In this document: one piece after another, positions 27,043-34,013 of the stretch
Numbering within the stretch: the first letter of the stretch is position 1
How the letters are laid out: each line of letters starts with the position of its first letter
Source of the DNA: VYFG01 sp965204165
GTDB taxonomy: Bacteria; Pseudomonadota; Gammaproteobacteria; Arenicellales; Poriferihabitantaceae
Assembly: GCA_965204165.1 (NCBI GenBank)
Contig: OZ241969.1
Coordinates: 2,356,001 to 2,420,000, forward strand
DNA length: 64,000 bases
Direction: 5' to 3'
The notes under the pieces: generated by a model
The model's database searches: none
What the model was told of the DNA's origin: nothing
What the model saw: the letters and a program-made list of their open reading frames with translations, nothing else
Translations under genes and position numbers: made by a program

Positions 27043-27999
27043 ATGCGACCGGTCCTGATCGGATTCCTGGTATCGCTGCTGCTGCACGGGGCCATCCTTG
27101 CCGGCGTGCTGCATTACCGTCGGGCATGGGAACCGGCCACCGGAGGATCGCCCCTGGCGATGGACCTTGCCATGTTCGCCACGTCGTCCGTGGAGGATTC
27201 CGCCGATCCAGAGGCGAAAGGCGAATCGTCTTCGGTCACGGGTCCCGCATCCGACCCGGAGTCAGTTCCTGAGCCAGGACCGAAACCGCATCCGGAACCG
27301 GCACCTGAACCCGAACCCGAACCCGAACCGAAATCCGACCCCGAGCCGGATCCTGCTCCTGAACCTGAGCCCGAGCCCGAGCCCGAGCCGGAACCGGCAC
27401 CTGGGCCCGAACCGAAACCCGCCCCCGAGCCTGATCCCGAACCCGAGTCCGAGCCGGAACCGACACCCGAGCCCAAACCGGAGCCGGCACCTGAACCCGA
27501 ACCGGAACCGGAGGCCGACCCTGAACCCGAGCCCGAGCCGATAACGGAAGCAGTGGAATCAGAGAACACAATTTCTCCGTCACCGGCCCGGACCGGGATT
27601 TCGCCGGATCCCGAACCAATAGACGATCGCTTGCCCGGGCCGACAGTTGCCGGGGAGGACGGGAACCAGCCCGGGCCGGATGAAGCTGTGATATCCGCGC
27701 TGTTATCGGCTGCGGAAGCCGACTACGAGGATCACGTGCGTTCGCGCATCGAGGCCAACAAGTACTATCCCCGCCGGGCGATGAGGCTGGGCCGGGAGGG
27801 AACGGTTGGCGTGGGCTTCACCGTCCGCCCGGACGGCACCTATTACGGGGTCACTGTCGTGAAAAGCTCCGGGGCCGCGATGCTGGATGATGCGGCGCTG
27901 GAGGCCATCGGCCAAGTCGGACAGTTCCGGGCTTTCCCGGAAATCATCCAACGGGACTCCTGGGATTTCAGCATCGTGCTGGTGTACGAACTCAAATAG
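27043..27999 (+). CDS. tonB: TonB with an unusually long Pro-Glu repeat region
   Basis: The product (about 318 residues) starts MRPVLIGFLVSLLLHGAILAG, a membrane anchor containing the Ser...His pair of TonB. A periplasmic linker of roughly 95 residues (about 70-170) is built almost entirely of Pro-Glu pairs with occasional Ala, Lys and Asp. The C-terminal TonB domain (YEDHVRSRIEANKYYPRRA to FSIVLVYELK) contacts TonB-box receptors. A TTG at 27022 would add 7 residues. The repetitive linker is encoded by near-repeated GAACCCGAACCC-like DNA, which makes false Ser-Gly frames on the other strand. Confidence 0.92.
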   Translation: MRPVLIGFLVSLLLHGAILAGVLHYRRAWEPATGGSPLAMDLAMFATSSVEDSADPEAKGESSSVTGPASDPESVPEPGPKPHPEPAPEPEPEPEPKSDPEPDPAPEPEPEPEPEPEPAPGPEPKPAPEPDPEPESEPEPTPEPKPEPAPEPEPEPEADPEPEPEPITEAVESENTISPSPARTGISPDPEPIDDRLPGPTVAGEDGNQPGPDEAVISALLSAAEADYEDHVRSRIEANKYYPRRAMRLGREGTVGVGFTVRPDGTYYGVTVVKSSGAAMLDDAALEAIGQVGQFRAFPEIIQRDSWDFSIVLVYELK

Positions 28000-28129
28000 C
28001 CCGGCGCAAGTCCGCCTGGCTGGGATATTTCACCGTGAACAGGTTCCGGTGGCGACTTGCCCGGTGAGTTTTGTTGCCTTTAGTGTTAGCCTCCGCGGAT
28101 TCCATCTTCGGGATTTTTCAGGTGCAGCC

Positions 28130-29272
28130 ATGTCGACCAATCTGACACCAGAGGATTTCGGGCATATCAGCCAGGGTTACCATACGGATCCCGCACGCTC
28201 CCTTTCACTGCTTGCCGATGCCTACACCGCGCCCCGCTGGTACGATGTGGATCTCGCGGCCATCATCTCCACCAGCTGGCAATGGGTATGCCATGCAGAG
28301 AAACTGCGCGAACCGGGTGCGTGGCTGACGATCGAGATTGCCGGCAACCCCTTGATGGTGGTTCGGGACCGGGAAGGTGAACTGCGTGCCTTCTACAATG
28401 TCTGCAAGCACAGGGCGATGCGGCTGCTGGAGGGAGAAGGGAAGGCCAACCTCATCACCTGCCCTTACCACGGCTGGGCCTATGACCTCGCAGGAAACCT
28501 GGTGAGGGCGCCGGAAACCGATCACGTGATTGAATTCGAACCACGGGAAATCTGCCTGGATTCGGTGCGGGTTGAGGAATTCTGCGAGTTCGTCTTCGTC
28601 AATCTCGACCCGCGCGCGGGCCCACTTGCACGGCAAAGCGGCGGCCTGGCGGATGAGATGCGCCGTTTCGCCCCGGACCTGGATCGACTGACTTTCGCCC
28701 ATCGGCTGAATTACGAAATCCATTCGAACTGGAAGAACGTGGTGGACAATTTTCTCGAGTGCTATCACTGCCCGGTTGCCCACAGGGACTTCTGTTCCCT
28801 GGTGGACATGGATACCTACAGGGTCACCACCCACGGCATCTACTCCAGCCACATGGCGGAGGCGGGCAAGTCCGCGAACAGCGCCTATTCCGTGGCCAAC
28901 GCGACGGTCAGGGACCATGCGGTCTGGTGGCTTTGGCCGAATACCTGCTTCATGCGCTATCCGGGCCGCGGAAACATGATTGTCATGCAGATCATCCCCG
29001 CCGGCCCGGAACGCACCCTGGAGACCTACGATTTTTTCCTGGAGACGGGCGAGCCGAACGCGGATGAAATGGAAGCCATCACCTATCTCGACACCGTGCT
29101 GCAGGCAGAGGACATCTGGCTGGTGGAAAACATCCAAAAAGGTATGGGGACATCGGCTTTCCGGCAGGGCCGGATCGTGTTTGATCCCTCAGGCTCCGGA
29201 AAGTCCGAGCATGCGGTGCACCATTTCCATGGCCTGGTACTGGACGCCTACAGCCGCATGGTGAGGGCATGA
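28130..29272 (+). CDS. Rieske non-heme iron oxygenase (CntA/stachydrine demethylase-like)
   Basis: The 380-residue protein has an N-terminal Rieske [2Fe-2S] domain with Cys-x-His in NVCKHRAMRLL and Cys-x2-His in TCPYHGWAYD. The catalytic domain carries NWKNVVDNFLECYHCPVAH. The residue three places before the first iron-ligand His is Glu, as in carnitine monooxygenase CntA, where many ring-hydroxylating oxygenases have Asp. CntA, stachydrine demethylase and glycine-betaine monooxygenase act on quaternary amines, so a similar substrate is likely given the carnitine genes nearby. No dedicated reductase gene is adjacent. Two SDR genes follow directly, the first overlapping by 4 bases. The start ATG at 28130 is chosen by homology; the upstream extension is not conserved. 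Confidence 0.82.
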   Translation: MSTNLTPEDFGHISQGYHTDPARSLSLLADAYTAPRWYDVDLAAIISTSWQWVCHAEKLREPGAWLTIEIAGNPLMVVRDREGELRAFYNVCKHRAMRLLEGEGKANLITCPYHGWAYDLAGNLVRAPETDHVIEFEPREICLDSVRVEEFCEFVFVNLDPRAGPLARQSGGLADEMRRFAPDLDRLTFAHRLNYEIHSNWKNVVDNFLECYHCPVAHRDFCSLVDMDTYRVTTHGIYSSHMAEAGKSANSAYSVANATVRDHAVWWLWPNTCFMRYPGRGNMIVMQIIPAGPERTLETYDFFLETGEPNADEMEAITYLDTVLQAEDIWLVENIQKGMGTSAFRQGRIVFDPSGSGKSEHAVHHFHGLVLDAYSRMVRA

Positions 29273-30027
29273 GCGGCATGTTGCAGGGCAAGACCGCACT
29301 GGTCACCGGCGGTGCCGGCGGCATCGGCACCGCCATCTGCACCCGCTTTGCCCGGGAAGGCGCCGAAGTGGTGGCCCTGGATATCTCACCCCTGCCCGAA
29401 TCGTCGCAGGGGGCCGAGCAGGTGCAATGCGACATCACCAGTGAGCACCAGGTCATGGACATGGCCGCCGGACTCTCCCGGCGGTGGTCAAGGCTGGACA
29501 TTCTGGTGAATGCCGCGGGCATCGAGATCGAGAAATCCATCGAGGACACCACGCTGGAGGAATGGAACCGGATTTTCGCCATCAACGTGACCGGCATGTT
29601 CCTGGTGTCGAAGCATGTCCTGCCGCTGCTGCGCAAGTCCGACGGTGCCAGCATCGTCAATTTCGGTTCCTACGACGGGTTCATTGCCGATCCCGGGCTT
29701 GCCGCCTACTGCGCCACCAAGGGCGCCGTGCATGCGCTCACCAGGGCGATGGCCTGCGACCACGGACCGGAGGGCATCCGGGTGAATGCGGTGTGTCCCG
29801 GGTACGTGGATACGCCGATGCTCCAGAGCTTCTTCGGGGACAGTGGTGATATCGAGTCGCTGCAGCAGGCGGTGCGCGACGTGCATCCCATGAAAACCTA
29901 CGGCAGGCCGGAGGATATCGCCAACCTGGTGAACTGGCTGGCGTCCGACGAGGCGAGGTATGCATCCGGGCAGCTTTGGATCATGGATGGCGGGCTTTCA
30001 GCCCAGGTCCAGCAGATGCGCCTGTGA
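29269..30027 (+). CDS. SDR-family oxidoreductase, first of two
   Basis: This 252-residue short-chain dehydrogenase has the cofactor motif TGGAGGIGTAI near residue 13, NAAGIEIE, the catalytic Ser region IVNFGSYDG and Tyr-x3-Lys in AAYCATKGAVHAL. The C-terminal end YASGQLWIMDGGLS is typical. It oxidises or reduces an alcohol/carbonyl using NAD(P). Its ATG overlaps the oxygenase stop by 4 bases and its stop overlaps the next SDR start, so the three genes are translated together and probably process one substrate. Confidence 0.88.
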   Translation: MSGMLQGKTALVTGGAGGIGTAICTRFAREGAEVVALDISPLPESSQGAEQVQCDITSEHQVMDMAAGLSRRWSRLDILVNAAGIEIEKSIEDTTLEEWNRIFAINVTGMFLVSKHVLPLLRKSDGASIVNFGSYDGFIADPGLAAYCATKGAVHALTRAMACDHGPEGIRVNAVCPGYVDTPMLQSFFGDSGDIESLQQAVRDVHPMKTYGRPEDIANLVNWLASDEARYASGQLWIMDGGLSAQVQQMRL

Positions 30028-30785
30028 CCGGGGGCGTCCTCGACGGCAAGACCGCATTGGTGACCGGTGGCCGCCAGGGCATCGGCCGGGGAATCGTCGA
30101 CGCCTTCCTGGCCTCGGGTGCCCGCGTGATGACCTGCGGCAGGGGTGAACGGCCGGAAGATCTGCCACGGGAGGTGGCCTGGTCCAGGACCGACGTATCC
30201 CGCAGGGACCAGGTGGACGCGCTGGCCGGGCAGGCCGAAAGGGAGCTCGGGCCATTGTCGATTCTGGTGAACAACGCGGGAGTGCAGATCACTAGGACCG
30301 TGACGGAGACTACGGACGAAGACTGGGACCGCCTGATGGGTGTGAATGCCCGGGGTGTGTTCCTGGTTTGCCGGGCCATGATTCCGCGGATGTCCGCCGG
30401 CGGTTCCATCATCAATATCGGTTCCATTTCCGGCCGGACCGCCGATCCCGGCCTCGCTCTCTACAATGCCTCCAAGAGCTTCGTCCATGGGCTGACCCGC
30501 TCGATTGCCGTGGACCATGGACCGGCCGTGCGCTGCAACGCCATCTGCCCGGGTTGGATCATGACAGGGATGGCGGATGAGGCGTTTGCGTTGGCGGACG
30601 ACCCCGAAGCCGCAACGCGCGATGCCCTGGCACGTCATCCGGTGCGGCGGTTCGGGCAACCGTCGGACATCGCGGCCATGGCGGTCTGGCTCGCATCCGA
30701 CCAGTCCGCGTTCGCCACCGGGCAGTGCTACGTGGTGGACGGCGGCCTCACGGCGGCCTCGCCGTTGAATCCGGGGCTGTTCTGA
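30024..30785 (+). CDS. SDR-family oxidoreductase, second of two
   Basis: This 253-residue SDR has TGGRQGIGRGI, NNAGVQITRTV and Tyr-x3-Lys in ALYNASKSFVHGL, ending TGQCYVVDGGLTAA. The start is GTG at 30024, which shares bases with the previous gene's TGA (GTGA overlap); the longer frame opening at 29976 lies in that gene. It is the last gene of the oxygenase-SDR-SDR set and converges on the acyl-CoA synthetase gene. Substrate unknown. Confidence 0.87.
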   Translation: MTGGVLDGKTALVTGGRQGIGRGIVDAFLASGARVMTCGRGERPEDLPREVAWSRTDVSRRDQVDALAGQAERELGPLSILVNNAGVQITRTVTETTDEDWDRLMGVNARGVFLVCRAMIPRMSAGGSIINIGSISGRTADPGLALYNASKSFVHGLTRSIAVDHGPAVRCNAICPGWIMTGMADEAFALADDPEAATRDALARHPVRRFGQPSDIAAMAVWLASDQSAFATGQCYVVDGGLTAASPLNPGLF

Positions 30786-30832
30786 CACGGCAGGATACGC
30801 GGCAAATCTACGCCGTTTGCCCTTGCGGACCG

Positions 30833-32935
30833 CTACCCCGCGATCACCAGCCCGTCGACCACCTGCAATCCGTCGGCGTTCACGATGAGGGGATTGATGT
30901 CCATCTCCGAGATGACATCCGCCAGGCTGCCCGCCAGTACGGAAAACCGTACCAGCAGGTCGTCCAGCATGTCCTGGCCGGGGCAGGCATTCCCGAGCGC
31001 TTCCAACAGGAGGGGATGGATGTCCAGGCTCCGCCACATCTCCCGCGCCTCCGGATATCCAAGGGGTGCAAGTCCGAAGGCCCGATCACCCAGTCTTTCC
31101 ACCTGTGTTCCGCCGGCGGCGACCATGACAAGAGGGCCGAACTGGGCGTCCCGCTTCATGCCGAGGGCAATCTCGGCACCCCTTGCGGCCTGTCTCATCA
31201 CCAGCGTGGCGGATCCCAGCCGGCCCGACAGGGATTCGTAGGCAAGGGCCAGTGCCCCGGGGTCTTGCAGGTGCGTGACAACGCCGCCGACACCGGATTT
31301 GTGCATCACGCCCGGTGCGGCGGTTTTCAGCACCACGGGGTAGCCAAGGGCATCCGCCGCGGCCAGGACGGCCTCTAGATCATTCGCTTCCCGGTAGGAA
31401 ATGACCGGAAATCCGAAATCGGCCAGCAGCGCAAGGCATTCGCTTTCGGTCCTTGGTCCGTGCGGCCGCAATGCCCCGCGCCAGCGTCGCAGCAGATCCG
31501 TGTCCGGAGTCCAGGCAACCCCGGATGGTTCCGTTCCCGGTGCCCTGCCGGCGCTGTAGTGCAGCAGGTTCCGGATTCCCCGGAGGGCAAGGTCGATGCC
31601 GTTCAGGCAGGCGATCCCCCGATGACACAGGTCCGCGGCGGTGTCCTGCATGCGGCTGAATCCCAGGCTGTTGACGGCAATGACCGGCTTGTCACGGTAG
31701 CCGTGCAATGTTTCGAGGGAGCGGAAGAGTTCCGGGTAATGCGAAAACCCGTCGCGAAACTCGAACTCACAGGTCAGGAGTCCCGTGGCGGGGTCATCCA
31801 GCAGGGCCTTGCCGCATTCGGCAAAGACGGTTTCCGAGTCCCGCCCGAGCGCGCCCATCGCGTCCAGCGGGTTGTCCGCATCAAGCCCTGTATCCAGGTG
31901 CCGCGCCATCCGCCCGGCAGTTTCGGCCGATATCTCCGCAAACTCCACCCCGTGGTCCTTGGCCAGATCGATCATCTGCTCTCTCATGCCGCCGGAATCG
32001 AGGATCGACGCGATGGCTTGGGTGGTCGGCCGGCATTCAAGGGCGAACAGCAGCGCCGTGACGATCAGTTCGTCCAGATCCCGGACGGGAAGGGCGCCAT
32101 GGCGCCGGCACAGGGCGGTGAACGCGTCGTGATTTCCGGCAATTGCGCCGGAATGGCTGAAGGCATGGGCGGCGCTCTTTTCCGTTCTGCCAAGCTTGGC
32201 AATGACCACCGGAATGTCCCGGGCCCTGGCCTTTTCCAGCGCCCCGACGAAGCCCGGCACATCGCGCACGGTTTCAAGAAACAACGCGACGACCCGCGTG
32301 GACGGCCGCTCCAGGACATAATGCATGTAATCCGCCGCGGTGCCGTTGGTTTCCTGGCCGCTCGAGATGACGTAGTTGAAACAGAAGCGGGCGTCGTTGT
32401 TCGCCAGGTAGGTCATGGCGGACCCGGAGTGGGAGATCAGCGCGATATGCCCCGGCGGCCGTTCGGGCGGCCGGTCGAAGCTGACGAATACCCGGTTTTC
32501 ATAGTTGTAGAACCCCATGGAATTGCCGCCGCACACCGGAATCCCCGCGGCCCCGGCTTTCCTGCGCAGGCGTTCCGGCAGCGTCGGGGTGCCGTCATCG
32601 GGGAGGTGATTGGCGGCGTAGACGAGAATGCCGCCTGCGCCCAGTTCGAGTGCCTGTTCGAAACTGGATTCCAGGGGCAGACCGCTGATCGCGTAAACCA
32701 CGAGGTCCGGCACCGACGGCAGGGAGGCGAGATCGGGATGGCACGGCTGGTCAAACAGGGTTGCATGACGGGGGTTGACCAGGTGCAGGTCACCCCGGAA
32801 TCCGCTTTCCCGGATCAGCGAGATGGTCTTTGCGGCGATACTGCCGGGACGGGCGGATGCGCCCACCACGGCGACGGAGCCCGGCGACAACAGCCGTTCA
32901 AGGCGAAGCGGCCCGGAAGCAGTGTCCGCATGCAT
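30833..32935 (-). CDS. ADP-forming acyl-CoA synthetase (acetate-CoA ligase family)
   Basis: The 700-residue protein begins with a CoA-binding Rossmann domain (SVAVVGASARPGSIAAKTI near residue 18). Succinyl-CoA-ligase-like domains follow, with the candidate phosphohistidine in HAFSHSGAIAGNHDAF. The C-terminal ATP-grasp domain (about 480-700) includes YPVVLKTAAPGVMHKSGVGGV and EMDINPLIV. Such enzymes interconvert acyl-CoA plus ADP with acid plus ATP. The acyl group cannot be read from sequence; proximity suggests use in quaternary-amine or related acid catabolism. It lies 10 bases after the transporter gene on the same strand. Confidence 0.88.
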   Translation of the reverse strand: MHADTASGPLRLERLLSPGSVAVVGASARPGSIAAKTISLIRESGFRGDLHLVNPRHATLFDQPCHPDLASLPSVPDLVVYAISGLPLESSFEQALELGAGGILVYAANHLPDDGTPTLPERLRRKAGAAGIPVCGGNSMGFYNYENRVFVSFDRPPERPPGHIALISHSGSAMTYLANNDARFCFNYVISSGQETNGTAADYMHYVLERPSTRVVALFLETVRDVPGFVGALEKARARDIPVVIAKLGRTEKSAAHAFSHSGAIAGNHDAFTALCRRHGALPVRDLDELIVTALLFALECRPTTQAIASILDSGGMREQMIDLAKDHGVEFAEISAETAGRMARHLDTGLDADNPLDAMGALGRDSETVFAECGKALLDDPATGLLTCEFEFRDGFSHYPELFRSLETLHGYRDKPVIAVNSLGFSRMQDTAADLCHRGIACLNGIDLALRGIRNLLHYSAGRAPGTEPSGVAWTPDTDLLRRWRGALRPHGPRTESECLALLADFGFPVISYREANDLEAVLAAADALGYPVVLKTAAPGVMHKSGVGGVVTHLQDPGALALAYESLSGRLGSATLVMRQAARGAEIALGMKRDAQFGPLVMVAAGGTQVERLGDRAFGLAPLGYPEAREMWRSLDIHPLLLEALGNACPGQDMLDDLLVRFSVLAGSLADVISEMDINPLIVNADGLQVVDGLVIAG

Positions 32936-32944
32936 TGCGCCGCC

Positions 32945-33925
32945 TCAGGAGATGGCCTGGCCGGCCGCCCGGTCTGCCGCAATCCTGTTCCGGTGAAGGC
33001 CCTCCCGCCATGCGGTCAGGACCCCGGCGGTGCCGATCAATGCCATTCCGGCGATGGCATTCATCGTGGGCCACGTGTCGAACAGGGCCTTGCCCCAGAA
33101 GACGGCGAACAGCAGGTAGCTGAAATCAAGCGGCGCCAGCCAGCTGCTGTCGGCGGTCTGGTAGGCCCTGCCCAGGCATAGATTGCCGGAAAAGTTGAGC
33201 ACCGATGTCAGGAGGGCGAAGGCCACCACGATCCATGTCAGCATCGGCCAGCCGATGGCCACGAACGGGGCACCCTGTTGCAGTTCGGCAGGCAGGGGAA
33301 ACAGGGTAAGCACCAGGCTCCCCAGCGCCCCTGATACCAGGAAGACCACCGCCACCGGGAACACCATGGCCAGTGTGTTTTCCCGTCGGCAGGCGCGGCG
33401 GATCGTGAGAATGTTGACCGCGTAGAAAAATCCCGCCAGGATGGGTAGGCACTGCATCGTCGAGAAACCGTCCTCCCAGGGAGACAGCACCAGCACCGCG
33501 CCGACCGCACCCAGCGCAAGGGCGGACAGGCGCCAGGGGCCCACCTGCTCTCCGAGTACCGGGCCTGCGAGCAGGGACACGAACAGCGGATAGGTATAGA
33601 GCCCTGTCGCCATCTGCGTCATGGTCAAGAACGGCGCGGCGGCAAAAAAGCAGAACATGCAGAGCGTCATGAGCAGGGCACGGAGGTAGACCACGACGGC
33701 CCGCTTGGGCTTCAGCAGGTATAGCCCGCCGCCGATGACGGCCAGAACGATGGCAAAGACCAGGTTGCCGAGGGCCCTGAGCGCCTGGAACTGCCAGAAC
33801 GATGTCTGCACCGAGATCAGCTTGACCAGCCCGTCCTGGAATGCCAGGATGAAAACCGCCGAGAGCAGCAGCAGCAGTGCCGTGAGCGGCCGGTCGCTGG
33901 TCGGGTCGCCGATAAGTGAGCGCAT
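32945..33925 (-). CDS. EamA-family (DMT) transporter, second copy
   Basis: This 326-residue membrane protein has two EamA repeats and about ten hydrophobic segments, starting LTALLLLLSAVFILAFQDGLVKLI and ending MALIGTAGVLTAWREG. It is only distantly similar to the EamA protein at 19690-20589. Family members export metabolites or nucleotide derivatives. It precedes the acyl-CoA synthetase gene by 10 bases, so the two form an operon. The IS at 34014 inserted about 80 bases upstream of its start and may have displaced its promoter. Confidence 0.87.
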   Translation of the reverse strand: MRSLIGDPTSDRPLTALLLLLSAVFILAFQDGLVKLISVQTSFWQFQALRALGNLVFAIVLAVIGGGLYLLKPKRAVVVYLRALLMTLCMFCFFAAAPFLTMTQMATGLYTYPLFVSLLAGPVLGEQVGPWRLSALALGAVGAVLVLSPWEDGFSTMQCLPILAGFFYAVNILTIRRACRRENTLAMVFPVAVVFLVSGALGSLVLTLFPLPAELQQGAPFVAIGWPMLTWIVVAFALLTSVLNFSGNLCLGRAYQTADSSWLAPLDFSYLLFAVFWGKALFDTWPTMNAIAGMALIGTAGVLTAWREGLHRNRIAADRAAGQAIS

Positions 33926-34004
33926 TGGTCAGATACGGTCCCAGGCCGGTTGCGCCCGGGGCCGGCTCTCCCGGCCGTTACCCGGGAACCGGGCCAGGCT
34001 GCCT

Positions 34005-34013
34005 CTCGCGACG
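34005..34013. repeat. Target site duplication, left copy (CTCGCGACG)
   Basis: The 9-bp CTCGCGACG abuts the left IS end at 34014 and is repeated exactly at 36345-36353. Confidence 0.92.

Noticed and set aside
27114..27569. Minus-strand Ser-Gly repeat protein
   Set aside because: It is the reverse reading of the Pro-Glu codons of tonB and has no start signal or conserved domain.
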